Shown here: positions 9,010-17,280 of the stretch, piece after piece | How positions within the stretch are numbered: the first letter of the stretch is position 1 | Layout of the letters: each line of letters opens with the position of its first letter | Assembly: GCF_011759705.1 (NCBI RefSeq) | Contig: NZ_JAAOZF010000001.1 | Coordinates: 1,671,152-1,735,151 of the forward strand | Direction: 5' to 3' | DNA from: Microbacterium ulmi | Lineage (GTDB): Bacteria > Actinomycetota > Actinomycetes > Actinomycetales > Microbacteriaceae | Length of the DNA: 64,000 bases | Translations under genes and position numbers: made by a program | Notes under the pieces: generated by a model | What the model was told of the DNA's origin: nothing | Database searches by the model: none | Seen by the model: only the letters and a program-made list of their open reading frames with translations

Positions 9010-10092
9010 ATGAACAGGCTGGTGATCGCCACGTCGGCGAGCGCGGTCCCGATGGGCGCGCAGGTGTATGAGGAGCAGGTCGCGTCGCGTGCCGCCGACG
9101 CGCTGAGCTCCACGGGCGGATCGTGGCGAGTCGATCGGTTCATCGCCCGCTCGCTGCGCTCCACGCTGCCCGGCACCGCCCGCGTCCCCGTCGGACGGCT
9201 CGCCCGCGCGGGACGCCGCGAGCGCGCGGTGCTGGGCCGGCTCCTGTACCCGGGCGGAGTGCTCGTCCACAGGATGGACCTGGGGCTTCCGCCTGCGCGG
9301 GCCGAGGTGCTGACGATGCACGACACGGTCGCCTGGCGCTTCCCGGACGAGGGTGCGCGCATCGCGAGCGCCGGAGACGAGCTGCGCGAGGCCGCCGCCG
9401 TCATCTGCGTCTCCCAGCACACGGCGGAGGACGTCGCCGAGATGTTCGGGGTCGAGCGCCTCCATGTCGCCCACCTCGGCATCGACGAGCGCTTCGACGG
9501 CGCCGAGCCGCTGTCGATGACGGAGCGCGAGTCGCTGGGCATCACGGGCCGCTACGTCCTGCACGCGGGCGGAGCGACCCAGCGCAAGAACCTCGAGGGG
9601 CTCGCGGGCGCCTGGGAGCGACTGCAGGATGCCGTTCCCGACGTCACGCTCGTGCTCTCGGGCCCGCCGCATCCGCGGCGCGACGGCCTCTTCCGCGAGC
9701 TCCCGCGCGCCCTGCGGGTCGGCAGGCTTCCCGGCGGGATGCTGCCGCGGCTCATGGCTGGGGCGTCCGCCGTCGTCGTCCCGTCCCTCTACGAGGGCTT
9801 CGGGCTTCCCGTGCTCGAGGCGATGGCGGCGGGGGCGCCGGTCGTCGCCGCTCGCACCAGCTCCCTGCCCGAGATCGCGGGCGGAGCGGCGATCCTGGTC
9901 GATCCGACGCCCGACAGCATCGCCGAGGGCGTCCGCTATGCGCTGTCTGCGGAGTTCGACCGCGACGCCGCCGTCGCTGCGGGTCGCGCACGCGCCGCGG
10001 AGTTCACGTGGGAGCGCAGCCTGCGCATCCACGCGGACGTCTGGAGGGCGGCGTCGGGAGGCGATCGGCCCGCTGGTAGCCTCATCGCGTGA
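9010..10092 (+). CDS. GT4 family glycosyltransferase (mannosyltransferase-like)
   Basis: The product is 360 aa. Typical elements of the WbaZ/MtfB-like GT4 group are present: HDTVAWRFPDE in the acceptor domain, VSQHTAEDVAEMFGV, LHAGGATQRKNLEGL at the domain junction, and PSLYEGFGLPVLEAMAAGAP near residue 260 with the E-x7-E pair. ATG at 9010 follows AGGTGG at a normal distance. It is divergent from the exporter operon and overlaps the next gene by 4 bp (GTGA). The sugar is not determinable; a mannosyl or rhamnosyl transfer is a family-level guess. Confidence 0.92.
   Translation: MNRLVIATSASAVPMGAQVYEEQVASRAADALSSTGGSWRVDRFIARSLRSTLPGTARVPVGRLARAGRRERAVLGRLLYPGGVLVHRMDLGLPPARAEVLTMHDTVAWRFPDEGARIASAGDELREAAAVICVSQHTAEDVAEMFGVERLHVAHLGIDERFDGAEPLSMTERESLGITGRYVLHAGGATQRKNLEGLAGAWERLQDAVPDVTLVLSGPPHPRRDGLFRELPRALRVGRLPGGMLPRLMAGASAVVVPSLYEGFGLPVLEAMAAGAPVVAARTSSLPEIAGGAAILVDPTPDSIAEGVRYALSAEFDRDAAVAAGRARAAEFTWERSLRIHADVWRAASGGDRPAGSLIA
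10077..10082 (+). promoter_or_regulatory. Possible internal leaderless -10 element TAGCCT
   Basis: TAGCCT ends exactly 6 nt before the GTG at 10089, the same geometry as for at least nine other genes here. It lies inside the end of the upstream gene, so it would be an operon-internal promoter. Confidence 0.35.
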
Positions 10093-11090
10093 CGACCGAA
10101 GACGCGCGTGCCATCTCCCTCGTCGCGGTGATCCGCAGGGATCCGAACCGACCTGTCTCCGACATCGACCGCTTCCTGGCGCTCGCCGTGCCGTCGTTCG
10201 AGCGATTCCTCGGCGACGGGCTCGTCGAGGAGCTCGTGGTCATCACTCCCGAGCGCGACGTCGCCGAGGCGACGAGGCGGATACCGCCCGCGCTCGGCAT
10301 CCCCGTGCGCGTCGTCGACGAGAAGGACGTCATCCCGCACCTCGACCACGACGCCGCGGGATGGATGAAGCAGCAGGTGATCAAGCTCGCGGCTCCCGCG
10401 GTCGTGCGCACGCCGTGGTTCATCACGCTCGACGCCGACGTCGTGGCGGCACGGCCCGTCGACCGCGAGTTCCTCCTCCCCGGCGGGCGGGCGCTGTGGC
10501 AGCAGGAGTCCGCCGGTGCGCACATGGACTGGTGGCGCAACAGTGCACGCGTGCTGCGCAGCGGGCTCGTCATCGATTCCGACCAGCCCGTGTTCGGCGT
10601 CACGCCGGCCATCATGCACGCGCCCTCGCTCGTCGCCCTCGGCGAGCGGATCGAGCGCGAGCACCCCGGGATGCACTGGACGCGCACCCTGATGGACCTC
10701 GCCGACGAGGGGTGGACCGAGTACACGCTGTACTGGACCCACGTCCTCGACACGGGCGCGGCAGACGCGCTGTACACCGCCAGCGGAGACGGCGATCGCC
10801 CGTACTCGCTGAACGGATCGGTCTGGGTGGGCGATCACCTCTCGTCGCGCGCGCTGCGCGACCAGCTGGCCGACGTGTTCTCGCCCGACGCCCCCCACGC
10901 CTTCTTCGTGTTCCAGAGCAATCTGGACCGTCCGCTCGCCGAGACGGTCGCTCTCGTGCGGCCTCTGCTCGGCGGACACGGTCCGACACGGGCCGAGAAG
11001 CGGCTCTGGGCGCGGCGTGCGCGCACGCATCGCGCGCGGTCGGTCCTGCTCACGTGGCGTGCTCGCCTGCGCCGCCTGATTCGCGGGTGA
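10089..11090 (+). CDS. DUF6492-like protein (nucleotide-sugar-transferase-like fold)
   Basis: The product is 333 aa. The segment AAGWMKQQVIKLAAPAVVRTPWFITLDADVVAARP resembles the conserved core of DUF6492 proteins. W-x-x-Q-Q-x-x-K-L is followed by a D-x-D pair that would bind a metal-nucleotide complex in a GT-A fold. These proteins often lie in capsule loci, but I know of no established reaction. The GTG start overlaps the upstream GT4 stop by 4 bp. The gene ends 31 bp before the membrane polymerase-like gene. Assignment to DUF6492 is from memory of the motif. Confidence 0.72.
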   Translation: MTTEDARAISLVAVIRRDPNRPVSDIDRFLALAVPSFERFLGDGLVEELVVITPERDVAEATRRIPPALGIPVRVVDEKDVIPHLDHDAAGWMKQQVIKLAAPAVVRTPWFITLDADVVAARPVDREFLLPGGRALWQQESAGAHMDWWRNSARVLRSGLVIDSDQPVFGVTPAIMHAPSLVALGERIEREHPGMHWTRTLMDLADEGWTEYTLYWTHVLDTGAADALYTASGDGDRPYSLNGSVWVGDHLSSRALRDQLADVFSPDAPHAFFVFQSNLDRPLAETVALVRPLLGGHGPTRAEKRLWARRARTHRARSVLLTWRARLRRLIRG

Positions 11091-11109
11091 GACTCCCAGC
11101 GGGCACCCC

Positions 11110-11115
11110 TAACAT
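11110..11115 (+). promoter_or_regulatory. Leaderless-type -10 element TAACAT
   Basis: TAACAT ends 6 nt before the ATG at 11122, in the 31-bp gap after the upstream gene. No ribosome-binding site is visible there, so leaderless transcription of the polymerase-like gene is plausible. It also favours ATG 11122 over the in-frame ATG at 11128. Confidence 0.45.
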
Positions 11116-11121
11116 GTACGC

Positions 11122-12462
11122 ATGGGGATGACGCACGCGGTGACGCGTGTGAGGGCGGCGCTGCCGTTGACCGTGGGGCTGATCGCGCTCGCGGTCGTCG
11201 GGGCGGTCGTCGGAGTGCTCACGGCGCGCGACTCGTCCATCGCGGTCCCCGCAGCGGTCGGGGTCCTGGTCGTCGGCATCGCGGCGACCGACCTCACCCT
11301 CGTCCCCATGCTCGCGGTCCCGGCGACCCTCGTCATGGTGCGCGTCGGCGGCGCCCTGAGCGTGAGCGACGTCGTGCTGGCGCTCGCGACGGCGGTCTCC
11401 CTGCTGCTGATCAAGGCCAAGGACATGCGTCCCATGCAGCCGCTGATCTGGGCGGGCATCATCTATCTCGCTTCGGCGATCCCCGTGCAGATCCTCTACG
11501 CGTACCCCGAGAACATCGTCGAGTGGGCGCACGAGGTCGTGCTCGTCCTCGGAAGCATGATCGTCGGCTTCGCGATCGGACGCACGGGCAAGGCACGGGC
11601 GGCGATGGGCATCTATGCGCTGGCCTGCATCGGGATCGCCATCGCGGCCATGATCGCGACCGTCGTATCGCTCGCGCAGTACGGCGTGCTCTCTCCCGCG
11701 TACCTTCCGTACCTGCACAAGAACACGATCGGCGGCATGCTCGCCATCGCCGCCGTCGTCGCGTTCGCGAGACCCGTGTGGCTCGGGTGGAGCCGACGGT
11801 GGTCCTACACGGTCCTGGCGATCTGCAGTCTGGGGATGCTCGCTGCCCAGTCGAGGCAGGGGCTCGTCGGCGCCGTCATCGGCGTGCTCTTCATCGCTCT
11901 GCGGCCGCGTCCGCAGAGCGGAAAGCGGTCGCGCTGGATCTGGCTCTCGACGATTCCCGTCGGCATCTACGTGATCAGCCAGGTGGTCGATCAGCTCGCG
12001 TCCGACAACACCTTCAATTCGGCCCACCAGCGCCTGACCTGGTACGAGGACACCTTCAACGTGTGGATCACCTCGCCCGTGTTCGGGGTCGGGCTGCGGT
12101 GGTGGTACACCGATCGGTTCACCGCGAGGTTCCAGCCCCCCAACGTCGAGCTCGAAGTGCTCTCGTCGGTGGGGGTCGTGGGGCTGATCGGCTTCCTCCT
12201 GATGTTCGCCGTCGCCCTGTGGGCCCTCATCAAGATGGACCCCGTGTACGGCACCGTCGGCGCCGCGGTCGTGCTCACGAGGTTCGCGCAGGCGCAGTTC
12301 GACCTCTACTGGGTGGCCGGCCAGGCCTCGCTGCTGTGGATCATCGCGGGCATCTGCTACGGCGTCCAGGCTCACGATCGCGCCGCTCAGGCGAGCGGGC
12401 GGATGCCGGAACACAGACGAATCGCCTCGTCGACGAGGCGAGCGAGGGGGGCTCCCGCGTGA
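11122..12462 (+). CDS. O-antigen ligase/polymerase-like membrane protein (Wzy/WaaL superfamily)
   Basis: The product is 446 aa with about eleven hydrophobic segments and a larger external loop near residues 290-340 (QRLTWYEDTFNVWITSPVFGVGLRWWY), where ligases and polymerases of this superfamily hold functional residues. It would polymerise undecaprenyl-linked repeat units or transfer a glycan outside the membrane. The gene overlaps the next GT4 by 4 bp. Polymerase and ligase cannot be told apart from sequence alone; in a Gram-positive locus, polymerase is more likely. Confidence 0.82.
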   Translation: MGMTHAVTRVRAALPLTVGLIALAVVGAVVGVLTARDSSIAVPAAVGVLVVGIAATDLTLVPMLAVPATLVMVRVGGALSVSDVVLALATAVSLLLIKAKDMRPMQPLIWAGIIYLASAIPVQILYAYPENIVEWAHEVVLVLGSMIVGFAIGRTGKARAAMGIYALACIGIAIAAMIATVVSLAQYGVLSPAYLPYLHKNTIGGMLAIAAVVAFARPVWLGWSRRWSYTVLAICSLGMLAAQSRQGLVGAVIGVLFIALRPRPQSGKRSRWIWLSTIPVGIYVISQVVDQLASDNTFNSAHQRLTWYEDTFNVWITSPVFGVGLRWWYTDRFTARFQPPNVELEVLSSVGVVGLIGFLLMFAVALWALIKMDPVYGTVGAAVVLTRFAQAQFDLYWVAGQASLLWIIAGICYGVQAHDRAAQASGRMPEHRRIASSTRRARGAPA

Positions 12463-13616
12463 CGACGCCGGTCTACCATGTCATCACGCCCGGAGACCAC
12501 TACTCTCCACGGACCGGCTCCGCCGTTCCGACCGTCGTGCACGGGCTCGCCACGGCGGCACGCGACGGCGACGGCGATCCGCGGTACCGGCATGCGGTCG
12601 TGCTCCAGGCCGACACCTACCGTCCTCGCTACGACTCGGCCGACCTCGTCGAGTTCGACGGGGTCCCCGCGCCGTCCGCACGCGAGCGCTACCTCGACGC
12701 CGCTCTCGGCCGCGTGGGCGGCCCGCGGCGCAACGCCGCCCGGTACTTCCAGCCCGCGGTGTCGAGCCTCCTGCGCCAGCCGGCCGGGATCGTGCTCGCG
12801 CACAACGCGACGGTCGTCCCTTGGCTGCTGCGCGACAGCGACCACGTGCCCGTCCTCTACGCGCACAACGACATCCTCCGCACCTACACGCGACGTGAGT
12901 CGGCGCGCTCGCTCTCGTCGGCCGCGCTCATCGTCGCCGTGAGCGAGTCGCTCGCGGCGCAGCTGAAGGAGCACCTGCCGACGTCGCTCCACGACCGTGT
13001 GCGCATCGTGGGCAACGGCGTCGACACCGCTGCGTTCACTCCCGCGCCGCCCAGGCAGGACGGTCCGCTGCGCGTCATGTTCTTCGGCCGGGCGATCCCC
13101 GAGAAGGGCGCCGACATCCTGCTCACTGCGGCAGCGGGCGTCGAGCGCAGCGACGTCGAGTACGTGATCATCGGCAGCCACGGCTTCGACCCGAAAGCGC
13201 CCCTGAGCCCGTTCGAGACGCGGCTGAGGGAGCTCGCGAGCAGTGTTCGCGGGACCGTGCGGTTCGAGGCGTTCGTCGAACGGCCCGCCCTCCCAGGGCT
13301 GCTCCGGTCCGCCGACATGCTCGTCCTGCCCTCCCGTTGGCCGGACCCCTGCCCGCTCACCGTCGGGGAGGCGCTTGCGAGCGGCGTCCCCGTCATCGCC
13401 TCGAGACGGGGCGGCATCCCCGAAGCGCTCGGCGATGCCGGGATCCTCTTCGACCCGGACCGGCCGGAGGAGCTCACCGCCGCGATCTCCTCGCTCGCGG
13501 GCGATCCCGTACGGCGCCGCGAACTCGGCGCCGCGGGGCGCGCGCGAGCCGAGGACCACGACTGGGCATGGGCGTGGGGTCTGCTCGCGAAGGAGCTCGA
13601 CGGTCTCGCGGTCTAG
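12459..13616 (+). CDS. GT4 family glycosyltransferase
   Basis: The product is 385 aa. Visible elements are LYAHNDILRTYTRRE, VGNGVDTAAFTP, the junction FFGRAIPEKGADILLTAA and the donor loop PSRWPDPCPLTVGEALASGVPVIASRRGG. GTG at 12459 overlaps the upstream stop (GTGA). It converges on the tyrosine phosphatase gene, the two TAG stops lying in one CTAG tetranucleotide. It is most likely a cytoplasmic sugar transferase for the repeat unit; the donor is unknown. Confidence 0.92.
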   Translation: MTTPVYHVITPGDHYSPRTGSAVPTVVHGLATAARDGDGDPRYRHAVVLQADTYRPRYDSADLVEFDGVPAPSARERYLDAALGRVGGPRRNAARYFQPAVSSLLRQPAGIVLAHNATVVPWLLRDSDHVPVLYAHNDILRTYTRRESARSLSSAALIVAVSESLAAQLKEHLPTSLHDRVRIVGNGVDTAAFTPAPPRQDGPLRVMFFGRAIPEKGADILLTAAAGVERSDVEYVIIGSHGFDPKAPLSPFETRLRELASSVRGTVRFEAFVERPALPGLLRSADMLVLPSRWPDPCPLTVGEALASGVPVIASRRGGIPEALGDAGILFDPDRPEELTAAISSLAGDPVRRRELGAAGRARAEDHDWAWAWGLLAKELDGLAV

Positions 13617-14233
13617 CCTCGAGAAGCCCTGCGGGACGCGCGCGTGCCGACGCCGGGGGAGTTGATCCAGCGCACGAGCGCGGCGGCGTGCTCCTCGAGC
13701 TCGTCCGCCATGGCGATCCAGGCGGGCGCCGGGCTCGCGATCGGGTCGAACGTGTCGTCCTGCGTGCTGATGCCCAGCAGGTCGGCCGGGGGCCGGTCCG
13801 CGGCCGCCTCGTCAAGCCACGGTCCGAGAGCGCGCCCCGCCCCCCGGGGATGCGCCGCCGCCCAGCGGTCGAACTGCTTGACCGTGAACACACGGGGGGC
13901 GAGCGCGGGGTGAGCGGCGACGATGTCGCGTGCGTGCTGCCGCTCCATCGTCAGGATGAGATCGAACGAGTCGAGATCGACGTCGTCGATCCGGCGGCTG
14001 CGGTGGCGCTCCAGGGCGAGCCCGCGCTGTTCGGCGACGCGCAGCCCCGTCGAGGGAACCCGTTCCCCCGCGGCGCGGAAGCCCGCCGACGCGACCAGGA
14101 GCGGTCGCGACCCTGTCGCTCTCCGTGCGATGTGCTCGGCGAACGGGGAGCGGCACTGGTTCGCCGTGCACACGTAGAGAACCCGAGGCGTCGCGGCCTC
14201 GCGCGCGGCTCGACGCGTGCTTGGTAGTCGCAT
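13613..14233 (-). CDS. Low-molecular-weight protein-tyrosine phosphatase
   Basis: The product is 206 aa. The P-loop is VCTANQCRSP (C-x5-R-S) at the N terminus, and the general-acid region is DPIASPAPAW near the C terminus, where the family normally has D-P. The core enzyme is about 150 aa, so it is slightly extended. ATG at 14233 lies 7 nt after a TAGAAT box on the minus strand, consistent with a leaderless start. It is the likely partner of the Wzc-like kinase at 18384-20117 in a phosphorylation cycle controlling chain length. Confidence 0.88.
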   Translation of the reverse strand: MRLPSTRRAAREAATPRVLYVCTANQCRSPFAEHIARRATGSRPLLVASAGFRAAGERVPSTGLRVAEQRGLALERHRSRRIDDVDLDSFDLILTMERQHARDIVAAHPALAPRVFTVKQFDRWAAAHPRGAGRALGPWLDEAAADRPPADLLGISTQDDTFDPIASPAPAWIAMADELEEHAAALVRWINSPGVGTRASRRASRG

Positions 14234-14240
14234 CCACTGG

Positions 14241-14246
14241 ATTCTA
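14241..14246 (-). promoter_or_regulatory. Leaderless-type -10 element TAGAAT for the phosphatase
   Basis: TAGAAT on the minus strand ends 7 nt before the ATG at 14233. There is no purine-rich ribosome-binding site between them, and the geometry matches the other leaderless candidates. Confidence 0.45.
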
Positions 14247-14277
14247 CGGGCGCCGCGGCGCGGCATCCTCGTGCGTC

Positions 14278-14283
14278 TAGAGT
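14278..14283 (+). promoter_or_regulatory. Predicted -10 element TAGAGT for the GT4-GT2 fusion gene
   Basis: TAGAGT lies 31 nt upstream of the GTG at 14315. The predicted leader begins at the first of two GGGGA motifs (GGGGAACATGCTTTGGGGAG), as in front of other polysaccharide genes in this locus. Confidence 0.4.
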
Positions 14284-14314
14284 GTCGTACGGGGAACATG
14301 CTTTGGGGAGGGCT

Positions 14315-16267
14315 GTGAAAGTCTTGCGCGTGGCTCACCATGCCGTCGTCTCGGCGTGGCGGGAGCGGGAGCGCGCCTTGCGCGCTCGGGGTCATGACAT
14401 CGAGCTGCTGTCTGCCCGCAAGTGGGACGAAGGCGGCCGCACCGTGGCGCTCGAGGCGGGCGACGACACGTTCGTGGAGGGCGTGACGACGTTCGGCACG
14501 CACCCGAACGGCTTCCTCTTCGCTCCCCGGCCGCTGTGGCGGGCGCTGGGCGAGGAGGTCGACCTGATCGACCTCCACGAGGAGCCCTTCGCGATCGCGA
14601 CGGCCCAGATCCTGCTCTTCCGGCGCCTGCGCGGCAACAGGGCGCCGTACCTGCTGTACTCGGCGCAGAACATCGAGAAGCGGTATCCCGTGCCGATCCG
14701 CTGGTTCGAGCGGTGGGCTCTGCGCGGAGCGGCGGGCGTCTACGTGTGCAACCGCGAGGCGGGCGAGATCCTCGTGCGCAAGGGCCTGCGCGGAGAGGTT
14801 CCGCTCATCCCGCTCGGCGTCGACCTCGCTCAGTTCTCGCCCGCGCCGAAGGATGCCGTGTCCTCCGCGGCTGTCGTGGGATACATCGGCCGGCTCGAGC
14901 CGCACAAGGGCGTCGACCACCTCCTGCGGGCGATCGCGGGCAGGCCGGACTGGCGGGTGGAGATCACGGGCGACGGCCCGGAGCGCGAGAGCCTGCGCGC
15001 GCTGGTCGCCGAGCTCGGGATCGCCGACCGCGTCTCCTTCCTCGGGTTCGCGTCCGGCGGGGAGCTCGCCGAGCGCTACCGCCGGCTCGACGTCATCGCG
15101 ATCCCGTCCGTGCCGACTCCGCGCTGGCTCGAGCAGTTCTGTCGCGTCGCCGTCGAGGCGATGGCCTCGGGCGTTCCCATCGTCGCGAGCCGCTCCGGGG
15201 CCATCCCGGACGTCGTCGGCGACGCGGGCATCCTCGTCGAGCCGGGCCGGTCGGCTCCGCTCGCCGAGGCCCTCGACGCCGCCCTCCAGCCGGACGAGTG
15301 GTCGCGGCTGCGCACGCGCGGTCTCGAGCGAGCGCACGAGTTCACCTGGGAACGGGTCGCCGAGCAGCAGGACGAGCTGTACCGCGCCGTCGCGCCGGTC
15401 AACGACGGGGGAGCGGCCCGCCGCCCGCAGGTCGTCGCCGTCGCCTACGGCGATCCCGCACTGCTGGACGGCGCGCTGGAGCGACTGGGCTCGGACTTCC
15501 CGGTCACGATCGTCGACAACTCGTCGTCGGCCGACGTGAGAGGCATCGCGGAGCGGGTCGGTGCTCACTACGTCGATCCGGGGCGCAACCTCGGGTTCGG
15601 GGCCGCCGTGAACCGTGCGCTGGACTCCCTCGCAGAGCGCGGGCTCGCCGGCGATGACGTGCTCCTGCTCAACCCCGATGCGCGCGTCGACCCGAGCGAC
15701 GTCGACGCGATGCACGAGCGCCTGCACGCGACGGCGCGCACGGCCGCGGTGGGCGCCACCCAGACCGATCCGGGCACGGGCGGCCCCGCGCGCGTATGGT
15801 GGCCGTTCCCGCATCCTGCGCGCACGTGGCTCGAGGCGGTCGGCCTCGGCCGGCTGAACCGCGCGCACGGGTTCGCGATCGGGTCGCTGCTCCTCCTGCG
15901 TGCCGAGGCGCTCGCGCAGATCGGGCGGTTCGACGAGCGGTTCTTCCTCTACGCCGAGGAGGTCGACTGGCAGAAGCGCGCGATCGACGGCGGCTGGACG
16001 ATCGCCGTCGAGCCCACGTCGGCGACGCACATCGGCGCGGCCACGGAAGGCGACTCCGATCGCCGGGAGGCGCTGTTCCACGCGAGCGGCGAGAAGTACG
16101 TGCGCAAGCACTTCGGACCGCTCGGCTGGCAGGTCCACCGCGGGGGTGTCATCGTCGGTGCCGGGATCCGCGCCGTCGTGCTGCCCCGCGGCCGGCGCGA
16201 AGAGGCGGCCAGGCGCCTGCGCCGCTATGTGCGCGGGCCCGTCGCGGCCCTGTCCTCCGAGGAGTAG
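14315..16267 (+). CDS. Two-domain glycosyltransferase: GT4 fused to GT2
   Basis: The product is 650 aa. Residues 1-365 are a GT-B GT4 enzyme (GYIGRLEPHKGVDHLLRAI junction; FCRVAVEAMASGVPIVAS donor loop). Residues about 370-650 are a GT-A GT2 enzyme of the rhamnosyl/galactofuranosyl type (VTIVDNSS, DPGRNLGFGAAVNRAL, LLNPDARVDP, ERFFLYAEEVDW). GTG at 14315 was chosen because GGGGAGGG precedes it and the conserved VLRVAHHAV starts there; an upstream in-frame GTG at 14282 is less likely. The protein probably adds two consecutive sugars. It is the first gene of an operon with two more GT4 genes. Confidence 0.9.
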   Translation: MKVLRVAHHAVVSAWRERERALRARGHDIELLSARKWDEGGRTVALEAGDDTFVEGVTTFGTHPNGFLFAPRPLWRALGEEVDLIDLHEEPFAIATAQILLFRRLRGNRAPYLLYSAQNIEKRYPVPIRWFERWALRGAAGVYVCNREAGEILVRKGLRGEVPLIPLGVDLAQFSPAPKDAVSSAAVVGYIGRLEPHKGVDHLLRAIAGRPDWRVEITGDGPERESLRALVAELGIADRVSFLGFASGGELAERYRRLDVIAIPSVPTPRWLEQFCRVAVEAMASGVPIVASRSGAIPDVVGDAGILVEPGRSAPLAEALDAALQPDEWSRLRTRGLERAHEFTWERVAEQQDELYRAVAPVNDGGAARRPQVVAVAYGDPALLDGALERLGSDFPVTIVDNSSSADVRGIAERVGAHYVDPGRNLGFGAAVNRALDSLAERGLAGDDVLLLNPDARVDPSDVDAMHERLHATARTAAVGATQTDPGTGGPARVWWPFPHPARTWLEAVGLGRLNRAHGFAIGSLLLLRAEALAQIGRFDERFFLYAEEVDWQKRAIDGGWTIAVEPTSATHIGAATEGDSDRREALFHASGEKYVRKHFGPLGWQVHRGGVIVGAGIRAVVLPRGRREEAARRLRRYVRGPVAALSSEE

Positions 16268-16269
16268 GC

Positions 16270-17280
16270 GTGCACGTCGTCCAGCTCGTGTGCTCGGGGG
16301 CGTTCGCGGGCGTCGAACGCTACGTCCTCACGGCCGCCGAAGGACTCGCACCTCACTGCCGTGTCACGGTCGTCGGCGGTGATCCCACCGTGTTCCCCGA
16401 CCGCCTGTCGCGGTCCGGCGTCGCGTGGCTGCCGGGGTCGACGATCCCAGAGGCGCGGCGATCGCTCGCGCGCGTGTCGGACATCGACATCCTGAACACC
16501 CACATGACCGATGCCGACACGCTCGGCGCGCTCGTGCGGCCGAAGGGCGCTCGCGTCGTCAGCACGCGCCACTTCGCTGCGCCGCGCGGCGGCAGTGTGC
16601 CCGCGCGCGTCGTCAGCCGGCTCGCATCCACCCGCATTGCGGGGCAGATCGCGATCTCGGACTTCGTCGCCGGGCGGATCGAGTCGGAGAGCGTCGTGAT
16701 CCACACGGGTGTGGCCACGGTGGCGGACGTGCCGTCCGGTGCGCGGGAGAACGCCGTGCTCGTGCTGCAGCGTCTGGAGGCCGAGAAGTTCACGGATGAC
16801 GCGCTGCGCGCGTGGAGCCTCAGCGGCGCCCGCGCGCAGGGATGGCGGCTCTGGATCGCAGGGGACGGCGGCGAGCGACGTCGGCTCGAGAGCCTGGCCG
16901 CCGAGCTGGGGATCGGCGGCACGACCGACTTCCTCGGCTTCGCCCGCGACACGGGCGACCTCTACCGCCGCGCCTCGGTGCTGCTCGCCCCGACCCGCGT
17001 CGAGGGCCTGGGCCTGTCCGTCATCGAGGCGATGGCGCACGGTCTCCCTGTCGTCGCGACGGATGCCGGCGGTCACCGCGAGACCGTCGGCCCCGTCGCG
17101 GAGGCTGCGCTGTATCCCGCGGGGGATGCCGCGGCCGCCGCCGAGGAGCTCGATCGCCTCGTGGCGGACGCCGCGCTCCGCGGGCGGTACGGGGCTGCGC
17201 TGCGCGATCGCCAGCGCACGGAGTTCACGATCGACGCCCAGATCACGAGAACGCTCGACGTCTACCGGAGGATCGTGTGA
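16270..17280 (+). CDS. GT4 family glycosyltransferase
   Basis: The product is 336 aa, short for GT4. The acceptor loop reads QLVCSGAFAGVERYV. The donor domain carries EGLGLSVIEAMAHGLPVVATDAGG near residue 247, with the E-x7-E spacing and the D-A-G-G loop. GTG at 16270 lies 2 bp after the previous stop. The 3' end overlaps the following GT4 gene by 4 bp (GTGA). Its place in the three-gene GT operon implies work on the same glycan. Confidence 0.9.
   Translation: MHVVQLVCSGAFAGVERYVLTAAEGLAPHCRVTVVGGDPTVFPDRLSRSGVAWLPGSTIPEARRSLARVSDIDILNTHMTDADTLGALVRPKGARVVSTRHFAAPRGGSVPARVVSRLASTRIAGQIAISDFVAGRIESESVVIHTGVATVADVPSGARENAVLVLQRLEAEKFTDDALRAWSLSGARAQGWRLWIAGDGGERRRLESLAAELGIGGTTDFLGFARDTGDLYRRASVLLAPTRVEGLGLSVIEAMAHGLPVVATDAGGHRETVGPVAEAALYPAGDAAAAAEELDRLVADAALRGRYGAALRDRQRTEFTIDAQITRTLDVYRRIV

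Noticed and set aside
14282..14314. Upstream GTG start for the GT4-GT2 fusion
   Set aside because: The extra eleven residues are not conserved-looking, and the GTG at 14282 overlaps the predicted -10 element.
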